NCBI GenBank assembly: GCA_027030425.1
Contig: JALVEW010000231.1
Coordinates: forward strand, 1-55,370
Reading direction: 5' to 3'
DNA from: Sedimenticola sp.
GTDB lineage: Bacteria > Pseudomonadota > Gammaproteobacteria > Chromatiales > Chromatiaceae
Length of the DNA: 55,370 nt
Made by a program: the position numbers and the translations under genes. Shown piece by piece: positions 44,494 to 53,142 of the stretch (position 1 is the first letter of the stretch; every line of letters begins with the position of its first letter). Below the pieces are notes generated by a model. It saw only the letters and a program-made list of their open reading frames with translations, was not told the origin of the DNA and searched no databases.

Positions 44494-44572
44494 GGGGGTG
44501 ATAAATCACCCCCAATATTACATCCTGGATGAGTTCCCCGACACCTTGCCTTTGATCAAGGCGGTGTCGGGG
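44494..44572 (-). terminator. Two hairpins between nosZ and the monoheme cytochrome
   Basis: First, as read from nosZ: arms at 44563-44572 and 44536-44545 (CCCCGACACC) with an inner stem GCCTT/AAGGC. Second: GGGGGTGA / TCACCCCC at 44494-44513, followed on the minus strand by TCTTTCTTTC, just before the next ribosome site. They may partly end the nosZ transcript and raise nosZ message relative to downstream genes. Confidence 0.55.
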
Positions 44573-44581
44573 ATAAACGCC

Positions 44582-46894
44582 TTACTTGACTTTCTTGGCG
44601 CCGTGCTCTTCCAGATAGGTCTTGGCACGCAGACCGAGGTCAGCGGTCTTGACCTGATACTGCCACCACTGGTTCGCCCAAAGCATGGCGTTGTTCCAGT
44701 CTTTCTTGGCAGCAGCCGCTTCGGCCTTGGCCTTGGCTTCCTTGGCGAAGCCCAGCTGGTCGGTAGCATCCTCAACCAGTGCAACTACGGTCGGGAAGTC
44801 CTTGTAGTTGTGGCTGGTGATGAAGCCAACTACCTGGTTGATTACAGCCTGGGTCTCGATGTTGGTCTTGACCTGCTTCTTGTAATCTTCCTCGGTGTAG
44901 TTGGTACCGGCTTTCAGACCACCTTCCTTCGCCTTGTATCCCTTGGGCTGAACCAGGAGGTAACCCTGCATCTCCAGGTGGAGTGCGGAGCAGAACTCGG
45001 TGCAGTAGAAGGGATAGACACCAGGCTTGTCGGCATGGATGGTAGCAGTAGCCGTCTTGCCAGGCTCTACGGAGAGCTGGACATTATGGCCGTACATGGC
45101 GTAACCGTGTACCTCGTCCTCGGCGCGCTCCAGGTTGGTGATGTGGATATGGACCGTATCACCCTCGGTAACCTCGATGATCTCAGGCGTCAGGTGAGAG
45201 CGGATGGCGGTACCGTACACGTGTACGGTGCACTTGCCGTCGGCGTCACAGGTACGCTCGATCTTCTCGCGGCCTGCACGGGTCTTCCACGGAGAACGCT
45301 CGTCCTTGCGGCTGTTCCAGCCGGACTTGTAGCGGATCGCGGGCTTGAGCTTGTCAGCCTTGATGGCAACCACATAGTGCGGCTCGCCCAGAGGAATGGG
45401 CATGTCGTACAGCAGTTGCATCTTGTCGCCGCTGATGTCGATGAGCTGGTGGTTCTGCGGATGCAGGGGACCGACCGGGTTGAAGCGGTCGATGGCCAGC
45501 TTGTTCAGGGCAACCAGATACTTGCCGTCAGGAGTGACGGAATCACCCTCCATCGCCATCAGGTGACCCACGTTGTAGTGAATGGGCAGCTGATCCAGCA
45601 CCTTGCCTTCACAGTAGTCCCACTTGGTGATCATGGAATCCACGTAGATGGAGGTGTAGGCCACGCATTTCTTGGAATCGTACTGGGTGTGCAGAGGACC
45701 GAGGCCTACGGCCACGGACTTGTCCAGTGCGTCCTTGAGGGCGATGATGGGAATACCATAGGGATCCTTGCCTTCGAACTTCTTGTTCTTCATGGCTTTC
45801 TGGATCTTGTTCCAATCATATACCCAGGTGTGGCTGTCCAGCTTACCGGAGACGACGATCTTGTCGCCGGTGGGAACCACGTCAACGCCGTGAGGCGACT
45901 TGGGCTCGGGCACCAGATACAGCAGGTTGTTGGCCACGGCTTCCTTCATGGAGATGAGGGTCATGCCATTGACTTTCTTGCCGATCTTGCCCGCCTTGAC
46001 CAGTTCGGAAGCCTTCTTCCAGTTAGTGATGTGCAGGAAGTCGGTGTCCTTGGAAGAACAGCCCGCCTCGAAGGGAGGACGCCCCTTCTCGATGCCGCCC
46101 ACATAGCGCTCTGAACAGAAGGAGTTGGTGAAGCCCCATCCGTAAGTCGGGCCCTTGCCCGCGTCGGACAGGTCCTGGCTGTAGGGAGGCATTTCGAATG
46201 TAAAGGAGTTTTCAGGCTCGATACGGCCCTTCTCCATGTTGAACTTCCAGTAGGTCAGACCACCACGGTACTTGTCGTTGAAGTCCGAAAGAGGCACGAA
46301 ACCGCTTCCCTTGTAGGGTGCGGCATACTGGGTGGCTTCCATCACGTACTCGGTGTTGGGCGTAACGAAAGCGCCACCGTGCTCGGAACGGAACAGGGGG
46401 TTGACCACGATCTGCTTGGTCTCGAAGTCATGTAGATCGATGACGGCGATACGGGGGTTGGCCTTGTCGTTGATGAACAGGTACTTGCCGTTGTATTCAC
46501 CGTTGGTCTCGGAGATGGCCGGGTGGTGCGTGTCACCATAGACGATGTCCTTGCCCTCGATGCGGCCCTGGGCCAGCACTTCCTTGGATTCGTCGTCGAA
46601 ACCGTAACCCTGCCAGGGCTCGGGCGTGAAGACACCGATGTACTTGAGAATGCGCATGGATGGGATGCCATACACGATAACCTGACCACTCTGGCCGCCG
46701 GAGCTGAACGCGATGTATTCGTCACGGCCACCGGTAGGGGTGTAGGTTTTTGCTGCCGCCAATATATCCTTTTCGGTCAGACCGCGCTTTTTCATCACGT
46801 CTTTCAACGTGTCCTGAGACCAGGCCTGGCCTCCAGCTGTCAGTCCCACCGTCAAGGCGATAAGGGAGGCAAGCATAGGCTTGCGTATTTTCAT
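44582..46894 (-). CDS. nosZ: Nitrous oxide reductase, clade II (Sec type)
   Basis: NosZ reduces N2O to N2 in the periplasm. The 770-residue precursor has a Sec signal (MLASLIALTVGLTAGGQAWS) without a twin-arginine motif, the hallmark of clade II ('atypical') enzymes. The seven-bladed propeller includes GDTHHPAISETNGEY and further His residues for the CuZ site. The cupredoxin domain carries the CuA ligands in FYCTEFCSALHLEM (Cys631, Cys635, His639, Met642). Beyond residue 653 there is a helical, Lys/Ala-rich extension of about 117 residues with no heme motif; in epsilonproteobacterial cNosZ this place is taken by a cytochrome c domain. It is the first gene of the nos cluster. Confidence 0.97.
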   Translation of the reverse strand: MKIRKPMLASLIALTVGLTAGGQAWSQDTLKDVMKKRGLTEKDILAAAKTYTPTGGRDEYIAFSSGGQSGQVIVYGIPSMRILKYIGVFTPEPWQGYGFDDESKEVLAQGRIEGKDIVYGDTHHPAISETNGEYNGKYLFINDKANPRIAVIDLHDFETKQIVVNPLFRSEHGGAFVTPNTEYVMEATQYAAPYKGSGFVPLSDFNDKYRGGLTYWKFNMEKGRIEPENSFTFEMPPYSQDLSDAGKGPTYGWGFTNSFCSERYVGGIEKGRPPFEAGCSSKDTDFLHITNWKKASELVKAGKIGKKVNGMTLISMKEAVANNLLYLVPEPKSPHGVDVVPTGDKIVVSGKLDSHTWVYDWNKIQKAMKNKKFEGKDPYGIPIIALKDALDKSVAVGLGPLHTQYDSKKCVAYTSIYVDSMITKWDYCEGKVLDQLPIHYNVGHLMAMEGDSVTPDGKYLVALNKLAIDRFNPVGPLHPQNHQLIDISGDKMQLLYDMPIPLGEPHYVVAIKADKLKPAIRYKSGWNSRKDERSPWKTRAGREKIERTCDADGKCTVHVYGTAIRSHLTPEIIEVTEGDTVHIHITNLERAEDEVHGYAMYGHNVQLSVEPGKTATATIHADKPGVYPFYCTEFCSALHLEMQGYLLVQPKGYKAKEGGLKAGTNYTEEDYKKQVKTNIETQAVINQVVGFITSHNYKDFPTVVALVEDATDQLGFAKEAKAKAEAAAAKKDWNNAMLWANQWWQYQVKTADLGLRAKTYLEEHGAKKVK

Positions 46895-47023
46895 GGTATT
46901 CTCCTTCTGGTAACTACCTTATAAAACGACTGAAAACAGGAAGGAAACACAGCTTCCCGCCTCAATCAAAATCATGACCCGCCATCGACTGGCAGGGCGC
47001 CGGTTGTACGGACGGACTTAGTG

Positions 47024-47039
47024 TGTGTCATTTCACACA
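47024..47039. promoter_or_regulatory. CRP/Vfr-like inverted repeat between nosZ and menC
   Basis: TGTGT-CATTTC-ACACA is a perfect five-base inverted repeat with a six-base spacer; the overlapping frame TGTGT-GTCATT-TCACA is close to the CRP consensus TGTGA-N6-TCACA. It lies 9 bases from the FNR box in the same divergent region. Confidence 0.4.
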
Positions 47040-47047
47040 GGCTTGGT

Positions 47048-47061
47048 TTGACATAAATCAA
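47048..47061. promoter_or_regulatory. FNR-type box in the nosZ-menC divergent region
   Basis: TTGAC-ATAA-ATCAA matches the FNR/ANR/DNR consensus at 9 of 10 positions. Its centre is about 42 bases before the menC ATG and about 160 bases before the nosZ ATG. It could serve nosZ with a long leader, and perhaps menC (TTTACT at 47082-47087 sits at a class II -10 distance). Confidence 0.7.
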
Positions 47062-47096
47062 AAACACCAGAATTTCCCCGGTTTACTGCCGTCAGG

Positions 47097-48167
47097 ATGA
47101 ATATTCAGCTACAGATACGGCCCTACAGCCTGCCTATGAAATCTCCCTGGCCAGGCAGGTTACGGAATGCGTTTGGGCAGCGCAAGGGATGGATACTGGC
47201 GCTGCGCGCAGGAGACCTGCGGGGATGGGGAGATTGCGCCCCCTTGCCCGCCATGGGGACGGAATCACATGAAGATGCCGGGACATTCCTGGTAAACACA
47301 CGGGCGCACCACGCGCCCCGTATCAGCGGCATGCTGGAAGACCTGGCCGCTGCCAGGAACACCCATCCCGCCGCCAGCCACGCCTTGGAAACCGCTCTGC
47401 TGGACGTGCTTGCCCGGCAACAAGGCATCCCCCTGCGGCAACGGCTCACCAACCAGGCCGTCGACCGGATCTGCGTCAACGCCATGGCCGGCGATGTCTG
47501 CTTTCAGGGCAACCAGGATGCCAACAAGCAGGGCTGTCAGGTCATCAAGCTGAAAATGGGACAGCATCCCATTGAGGAGGAAATTGATTGCCTGCACAAA
47601 CTTTGCGAAAACCTGCCCCCCGGCATACGGCTGCGCCTGGACGCCAACGGCGCTTGGCCCTATGAAACCACGGAAAAACTCCTCCGTTCCCTGGAAGGCC
47701 TGCCCGTGGAGTCCCTGGAAGAGCCCCTGGCATGCCCGGACCTGGACGACCTTGACCGCCTGCAGGAACAGACCGACATTCCCCTGGCGCTGGACGAGTC
47801 ACTGAAGTATCTGTCCTTTGATGAAGTCCTGGACAGCAGGCTGCCCCGCCTGGTCATCAAACCCGCCCTGCAGGGAGGACTGGAGCGCGGCTACCGCATG
47901 GCAGCGATGGCGGCAGGGAGAGGCAAGGCATGCGTGGTCACTTCCCTGGTGGAATCTGCCGTTGGCATTCATGCGGCGGCGCAGCTGGCCGCGGCGGTGG
48001 ACAGCCTGTCCCCCGGACTGGCACACGGTCTGGCGACTTCCGCCTGGCTGCAAAAGGATGTTGCCAGACCGCCACGGGTTGAGGCAGGATTCATGCACCT
48101 TTCCAACAGTCCCGGGCTGGGCATCCATGAAGTCTTTTCGTCACAGGTTCACAGTCCCTTTTCATGA
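47097..48167 (+). CDS. menC: o-Succinylbenzoate synthase
   Basis: MenC, an enolase-superfamily enzyme, dehydrates SHCHC to o-succinylbenzoate. The 356-residue protein shows the N-terminal capping domain, the catalytic VIKLKMG (KxK), the metal ligands in RLDANGAW, ESLEEPL and LALDES, and the second lysine in RLVIKPALQGG. The start at 47097 has only a weak ribosome site and an internal ATG at 47136 is possible. It is divergent from nosZ, on the plus strand, and overlaps the thioesterase gene by 41 bases. Confidence 0.9.
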   Translation: MNIQLQIRPYSLPMKSPWPGRLRNAFGQRKGWILALRAGDLRGWGDCAPLPAMGTESHEDAGTFLVNTRAHHAPRISGMLEDLAAARNTHPAASHALETALLDVLARQQGIPLRQRLTNQAVDRICVNAMAGDVCFQGNQDANKQGCQVIKLKMGQHPIEEEIDCLHKLCENLPPGIRLRLDANGAWPYETTEKLLRSLEGLPVESLEEPLACPDLDDLDRLQEQTDIPLALDESLKYLSFDEVLDSRLPRLVIKPALQGGLERGYRMAAMAAGRGKACVVTSLVESAVGIHAAAQLAAAVDSLSPGLAHGLATSAWLQKDVARPPRVEAGFMHLSNSPGLGIHEVFSSQVHSPFS

Positions 48168-48534
48168 GGTGGACGCCGCTGGCCTGATGTTTCACGCCCA
48201 CCTGTTCAGTCATGCTCATGACGCCTACGCGGCGCTGATGCGGGAAATGGGCCTGGACCTCAAGACGCTGCTGGAGGAAGGCCGTTACCTGTTGCCCCTG
48301 GTGCACGCGGAAGCCGATTTCCGGCTTCCCATGACGCTGGACGACGACATCGAAGTGACAGTGGAAGCAACGCCCCCCGGCACGAGCGCCTTCGGTTTCC
48401 GCTATGCCTTTCGCCGGGAAGGCCGGCTGTGCGCCTCGGTCATCACCCGTCATGTATTCCTGAATCGGGAAAGCCAGGAGCCAGTCGCCCTGCCTCCAGA
48501 ATTCAGGCGGAAGCTTCAGGAATCCGAAGACTGA
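48127..48534 (+). CDS. menI: 4HBT-family thioesterase, probable DHNA-CoA thioesterase
   Basis: A 135-residue hotdog-fold thioesterase. The N-terminal FTVPFHEVDAAGLMFHAHLFSHAHDAYAALMREMGL is the 4HBT pattern with the catalytic Asp in EVDAAG. In menaquinone synthesis a DHNA-CoA thioesterase releases DHNA after MenB; position between menC and menE and the overlap with menC (41 bases) make this the natural candidate. The symbol is from context and family; a general YbgC-like acyl-CoA thioesterase is the alternative. The 3' end overlaps menE by 19 bases. Confidence 0.75.
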   Translation: MKSFRHRFTVPFHEVDAAGLMFHAHLFSHAHDAYAALMREMGLDLKTLLEEGRYLLPLVHAEADFRLPMTLDDDIEVTVEATPPGTSAFGFRYAFRREGRLCASVITRHVFLNRESQEPVALPPEFRRKLQESED

Positions 48535-49880
48535 ACCCAGGAAAGGGCCAGCCGGGGCAGCTCCCGGCGCAGCAGCTTGCCCAGGGAATTGCGCGGCAGC
48601 TCATCCACCCTGAAGAAATATTTGGGCAGGAAGGCCGCCCGCAGATGCTTTTTCGCCCAGGCATTCACTTCCCCGGGCGATGCAGGGCCCTGGTAGAGCA
48701 GCACCAGGGCATCGCCCCAGCGCGGGTCGTCCACGGCCGTCACCGCCGGCAGTTCCACCCCGGGACAGCCGGCGAAGGCCGCCTCCAGCGTCACGGGATG
48801 AATGTTCTCGCCACCGCTGATGAGCATGTCGTCCAGCCGCCCCTTCAGGTGCAGGTTTCCAGCGTCGTCCAGCCAGCCCGCATCTCCCGTGCGCAACCAG
48901 CCCTGCTCATCCTGCAGGCGCCGCCGCACGCCCGGCGCTTCTCTGCACCAGCGGGCAACGGACGGGCCGCGCAGGCATATGTTCCCGCCCGGCTCCTCCA
49001 GCCTCAACTCCACGTGAGGCAGGAGCGGACCCGCTTGCCCTTCCCGCCAGCGCCTGTCCGGCGGATAAACGGTTGCCACCTGGGACGCCGCTTCCGTCAA
49101 ACCGTAGCTGGGACAGACGGGCCAGCCCCTGTCCAGGGCTTTTTCCACCAGGGTCTGCCGGGCCGGCGCGCCGCCCAGCAGGACCACGCGCAGGGATGGC
49201 GGGGGCGCCAGGTCTTGGCGTAACAGTTCATGCAGCATGGCCGGCACCAGGGAAACATGGGTGATATGCTGCTCATGCAACAGCCGAGCAGCTTCCACGG
49301 AGGAAAAGCGCTCCATCAGCACCGCCGTCGCGCCCCGCCAGGCGCAACGCAGCAGCACGCTCAAGCCACCAATGTGATGCAGGGGCAGACAGGCCAGCCA
49401 GCGGTCATTCGATGCCAGTTCCAGGTGGTCACAGGAAGCCCTGGCGCTGCTGGCCAGATTCTCTCCCGTCAGTTCCACCAGCCGCGGCTGGCCCGTGGTG
49501 CCCGAGGTGGCCAGCAGCAGGCAGGGTTCCCGGGCTGCGAGGGGATGGCTGCCGCCGCAGGCCTCAGCAACCACGGCAGGTTCCCGGTCATGAGCATCAT
49601 CCATGAGCAGATGCGGCCCCGCGGCCTCCAGCAGGCGGGTGCGGATCCCTGGTGGCATATCCGGATCCAGCGGCAGGAAGGCGCATCCCATACGCGGCAG
49701 CAGAAACAACAGGCGGGCATGCAGTGCACGGTGGCGGGACCCGCAGGCCAGGGTCATGCCGGGGCGCAGTCCCAGCACCCGCAGGTGCCGACCAAGGGGG
49801 TCGTCGAGGCGGCGCAGTTCGTGTGCCACGGATATCCGCCCGGCATGCATCAGGCGAAACGCCGCGTGCACCGGAATCAT
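48516..49880 (-). CDS. menE: o-Succinylbenzoate-CoA ligase
   Basis: MenE activates o-succinylbenzoate to its CoA thioester. The 454-residue protein is an ANL-family adenylate-forming enzyme: P-loop LLATSGTTGQPRLVELT, the A5-type PSYGLTEAASQVA, GWLRTGDAGWLDDAGNLHLKGRLDDMLISGGENIHP and the C-terminal lysine in RNSLGKLLRREL. The length is typical of MenE rather than of fatty acyl-CoA ligases. It is convergent with menC-menI and six bases downstream of mobB on the minus strand. Confidence 0.9.
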   Translation of the reverse strand: MIPVHAAFRLMHAGRISVAHELRRLDDPLGRHLRVLGLRPGMTLACGSRHRALHARLLFLLPRMGCAFLPLDPDMPPGIRTRLLEAAGPHLLMDDAHDREPAVVAEACGGSHPLAAREPCLLLATSGTTGQPRLVELTGENLASSARASCDHLELASNDRWLACLPLHHIGGLSVLLRCAWRGATAVLMERFSSVEAARLLHEQHITHVSLVPAMLHELLRQDLAPPPSLRVVLLGGAPARQTLVEKALDRGWPVCPSYGLTEAASQVATVYPPDRRWREGQAGPLLPHVELRLEEPGGNICLRGPSVARWCREAPGVRRRLQDEQGWLRTGDAGWLDDAGNLHLKGRLDDMLISGGENIHPVTLEAAFAGCPGVELPAVTAVDDPRWGDALVLLYQGPASPGEVNAWAKKHLRAAFLPKYFFRVDELPRNSLGKLLRRELPRLALSWVQSSDS

Positions 49881-49886
49881 GACTGC

Positions 49887-50414
49887 TCAGCGGTCCTCCA
49901 GCCAAGAAAGAATGAAGTCCGCAATGGACTCGCTGTCGTCCAGCATCAACACGGGCACCGGCACGTCCTGCCGGGGCTGTTCATCGGCCGCCAGAGCGAT
50001 GATGTGGCTGTCCCTGAGGCACAGCAAGGGCTTTTCCAGGGAGGGACGGTGGATCTCTATCTTGGCGATAGGCTCCTCGCGGAATCCCTCCACCAGCACC
50101 AGATCCACTTGCCCGGTATCCAGGCGCTGGAGCAATTCACCGAGATCCGGCTCCGTTTGCCCGTCTCCTTCCCGTATCCAGGCCGTACGGTACTTCGATG
50201 CCAGCAGCACCTGACCGGCGCCGGCGCGGCGCAGCCTGTCGCTGTCCTTGCCGGGCCTGTCCATCTCGAAATCATGATGGGAATGTTTGACCAGCGCCAG
50301 CCTCAACCCATGCTTGCGCAGCAGAGGAATCAGCTTCTCCAGCAAGGTGGTCTTGCCGCTGCCTGAAAAGGCAGCAAAGCCCAGTACAGGTATCGAAAGT
50401 TCTGATGGAATCAC
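49887..50414 (-). CDS. mobB: Molybdopterin-guanine dinucleotide biosynthesis protein B
   Basis: MobB is a P-loop GTPase that assists MobA in making the bis-MGD cofactor of DMSO-reductase-family enzymes. The 175-residue protein starts at a GTG (50414), where E. coli MobB-like sequence begins (VLGFAAFSGSGKTTLLEKLIPLL). LALVKHSHHDFEMDRPGKDSDRLRRAGA and VDLVLVEGFREEPIAKIEIHR are the family signatures. The frame is open to 50483. It is upstream of menE and divergent from the GGDEF-EAL gene; a molybdoenzyme subunit gene lies about 3.3 kb away. Confidence 0.9.
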   Translation of the reverse strand: MIPSELSIPVLGFAAFSGSGKTTLLEKLIPLLRKHGLRLALVKHSHHDFEMDRPGKDSDRLRRAGAGQVLLASKYRTAWIREGDGQTEPDLGELLQRLDTGQVDLVLVEGFREEPIAKIEIHRPSLEKPLLCLRDSHIIALAADEQPRQDVPVPVLMLDDSESIADFILSWLEDR

Positions 50415-50559
50415 AGTTTTCCCGGGTACACCCTGGTTGCCAAATGAAGCAAACCATATCAGAATCGTCGGGTCGCAGCACACTTACCAGACCCCACATC
50501 ATGGCAACCCTCCGAACTGCTTGTATATCACGCTCGCCAGCATCCCGGCGAACATCCTC

Positions 50560-52983
50560 ATGCAATTGAAACATCTCGACAAGCAGGCCCTGGTGCTCGC
50601 CGCTCTGTGGAGCCTTTCCATCCTCCTGATCACGGCGTGGACCATCTCCGAAGAGATGAATAGCACCCTTACCCTGGCCACCACCGAAGCGCGGGCCTAT
50701 TTCAACAAGGATCAGGCCATACGCTTGTGGGCAACGGAACACGGCCGCATCTACGTGCCAAAAACGAGCGACTACCCACCTGATCCCAACCTGGCGCATA
50801 TTCCCGAGCGCGATATCACCACGCCTTCCGGCCTCGAACTGACCCTCATCAACCCGGCCAAGATCATTCGCGAACTGGACGAGAGATACGGCCATCTCTA
50901 CGGTGTCACCGGCAAGGTCACCAGCCTGTCTCCCCTGGCCTCCGAGAACCTTCCCGACGAATGGGAGAAACAGGCGCTGCATCGACTTAACAGCGGCGAG
51001 CCGGAAATCGTGGAGATCACTGAGATCGACGGCGAGGAGTACCTGCGCCTCATGCAACCGCTGATGGTCAACGAAGGTTGCCTGCTGTGTCACGCTGCAC
51101 AGGATTTTAAGATCGGCAAACCCGGCGGCGGCATCGGCATCAAGCTCCCCATGAAACAACTGCGGGAGACCGAGAGAAAAGCCATCATATCCAAGTCCCT
51201 CATTCTGCTCGTCCTGTGGCTGATAGGCATTGCCAGCCTGGTCATCGGCACCCGAATCCTGCGCCGCCACGCCAGGATCCGTCAGCAGATGCTGAAAGAA
51301 CTGAAGCAGAGTGACAAACGCAAGAGCGCCATCGTGGAAACCGCCCTGGACTGCATCATCACCATCGATAAATATGACTGCATCCTGGAGTTCAACCCCG
51401 CCGCGGAAAAAACCTTCGGCTATTCCCGGGAAGAAGTCCTTGGAAAACGCATGGCAGAACTGCTGGTTCCAGAATCCCTTCGCGAGCGGCATTACCAGGG
51501 GCTACGCCGTCACCTGCAAACCGGCAGCCATACCATACTGGGCACGCGCATAGAAACCACTGCCATGCGCGCCGACGGCAGTGAGTTCCCCGTGGAACTG
51601 GCCATTACCCGCGTGGATCTTGGGGAACACCCCCTGTTCACCGCCTACCTGCGGGATATCACAGAAAGCCGCCAGATGGCCGAGCAGCTGCTGTTCCAGG
51701 CCACCCACGACTTCCTGACCAATTTGCTGAACCGCCACAGTTTCGAACAAGCCCTGCAAAAACTCCTGGACGACAACGTCGAAGACCGGGAGCACTGTCT
51801 CATGTATCTCGACCTGGACAGATTCAAACTCATCAACGACAGCTGCGGCCATGCGGCAGGAGACGAGCTGCTGCGACAGCTGGCGGTGCTGCTGGAGAAC
51901 AAAATTCGCCCCGGAGACAGGCTGGGGCGGTTGGGCGGTGATGAATTCGGCCTCATTCTGAAAAACTGTTCCCTCCAGTGCGCCATGGACATCGGCAACG
52001 CCCTGCTAGAGTCCGCCAGAAATTTCCGATTCTACTGGGGCGACAAGATTTTCAGCATTGGTCTTAGCATCGGTCTGGTGGTCATCACCAGCCGAAACCA
52101 GCAGGTCACCGAGTTGCTGCATCTGGCCGACGCGGCCTGCTACCGGGCCAAGGAAGAAGGCAGGAACCGAATCTCCGTCACCAACCAGGTCGATGGCGAG
52201 GCCCTGCAGAAACGGCGCGGTGAAATCGACTGGATCAACGGCATCGAGTCCGCTTTCGACCAGAACCGCTTCATGCTCTACCAGCAGCCCATCCTCAGGG
52301 TCGGCAGCCATCCCGGGGAAACACCCATGGCCATGGAAATCCTGCTGCGCATGATGGACCCGGAAGGAAACCTGGTAACACCGGACAAATTCCTGCCTCC
52401 GGCGGAACGCTACAATCTCATTTCCGTCATCGACCGCTGGGTGGTACGCAGCACTTTCCACTGGCTGGCCACGCATCCCGCTCCGGAAACCCTACCGCCC
52501 CTGACCACCATCAATCTCTCCGGGGCATCCATCGCAGACCCCCTGTTCCTGGATTTCGTGCTGGAACAGCTGCACGTTCCCAACATCGCCCCCAATGCCA
52601 TCTGCCTGGAGATCACCGAAACCGTGGCCATCACCAACCTGTCCAAGGCCCGTCGCTTCATCACCGAGCTGCGCAACGCCGGCTGCCTGTTCGCCCTGGA
52701 CGATTTCGGCAGCGGCATGTCCTCCTATGGTTACCTGAAGGATCTTCCCGTGGATTTCCTGAAGATCGACGGCCAATTCGTGCAGGACATGGACGCCGAC
52801 CCCATCAGCCTGGCCATGGTTCGTTCCATCAACGAAATCGGCCAGCTCATGGGCAAGAAGACCATCGCCGAGTTTGTGGCCAGCGAGAAAACCCTGGAAC
52901 TGCTGAGCACCATCGGGGTGGACTATGCCCAGGGATTCTATCTCGGGCAGCCGGCACCGCTTGACGATCTCCTCCCCAAATAA
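50560..52983 (+). CDS. Membrane PAS-GGDEF-EAL protein with periplasmic heme c sensor
   Basis: An 807-residue bifunctional c-di-GMP protein from the ATG at 50560. A membrane helix (about 9-30) leads to a periplasmic domain (about 31-210) of the Tll0287/DUF3365 type, with a c-type heme motif CLLCH (Cys174, Cys177, His178). A second helix (about 208-228) is followed by PAS (about 255-370), GGDEF (RLGGDEF, 459-463, intact) and EAL (ME-ILLRM with EIL at 593-595, and LDDFGSG, intact). It should make or break c-di-GMP in response to heme redox state or a bound gas. It is divergent from mobB. Confidence 0.85.
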   Translation: MQLKHLDKQALVLAALWSLSILLITAWTISEEMNSTLTLATTEARAYFNKDQAIRLWATEHGRIYVPKTSDYPPDPNLAHIPERDITTPSGLELTLINPAKIIRELDERYGHLYGVTGKVTSLSPLASENLPDEWEKQALHRLNSGEPEIVEITEIDGEEYLRLMQPLMVNEGCLLCHAAQDFKIGKPGGGIGIKLPMKQLRETERKAIISKSLILLVLWLIGIASLVIGTRILRRHARIRQQMLKELKQSDKRKSAIVETALDCIITIDKYDCILEFNPAAEKTFGYSREEVLGKRMAELLVPESLRERHYQGLRRHLQTGSHTILGTRIETTAMRADGSEFPVELAITRVDLGEHPLFTAYLRDITESRQMAEQLLFQATHDFLTNLLNRHSFEQALQKLLDDNVEDREHCLMYLDLDRFKLINDSCGHAAGDELLRQLAVLLENKIRPGDRLGRLGGDEFGLILKNCSLQCAMDIGNALLESARNFRFYWGDKIFSIGLSIGLVVITSRNQQVTELLHLADAACYRAKEEGRNRISVTNQVDGEALQKRRGEIDWINGIESAFDQNRFMLYQQPILRVGSHPGETPMAMEILLRMMDPEGNLVTPDKFLPPAERYNLISVIDRWVVRSTFHWLATHPAPETLPPLTTINLSGASIADPLFLDFVLEQLHVPNIAPNAICLEITETVAITNLSKARRFITELRNAGCLFALDDFGSGMSSYGYLKDLPVDFLKIDGQFVQDMDADPISLAMVRSINEIGQLMGKKTIAEFVASEKTLELLSTIGVDYAQGFYLGQPAPLDDLLPK

Positions 52984-53067
52984 GAAAAATCCCGGTTTTC
53001 TAAAAACCCATTATATATCAGCTCGTTATATAAATCACCCACCATCAGTCCGCTTAGTTAAGAATAT

Positions 53068-53073
53068 TATAAT
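53068..53073 (+). promoter_or_regulatory. -10 element upstream of the ABM-like gene
   Basis: A perfect TATAAT in a 160-base AT-rich stretch (52984-53142), 70 bases before the start codon. The -35 match is poor (TCAGTC at 17-base spacing). A TTATATA...TATATAA inverted repeat (53011-53033) lies about 35 bases upstream and could be an operator. Confidence 0.45.
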
Positions 53074-53142
53074 GAACTAAACTACTGCCAAACTGTCTTA
53101 ATTGGCGTAACAAATAATTTAATAACTAACGGAGAGAGAACA

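Noticed and set aside
36963-47061. nosR-type regulator/flavoprotein
   Set aside because: No FMN-binding NosR-like gene is present; the polyferredoxin at 37887 lacks that domain, which agrees with a clade II cluster.
49230-50366. Plus-strand open frame opposite menE and mobB
   Set aside because: His/Gln-rich shadow of two well-supported genes.
50272-51492. Minus-strand open frame opposite the heme-GGDEF-EAL gene
   Set aside because: No domain pattern; the plus-strand gene has clear heme, PAS, GGDEF and EAL motifs.
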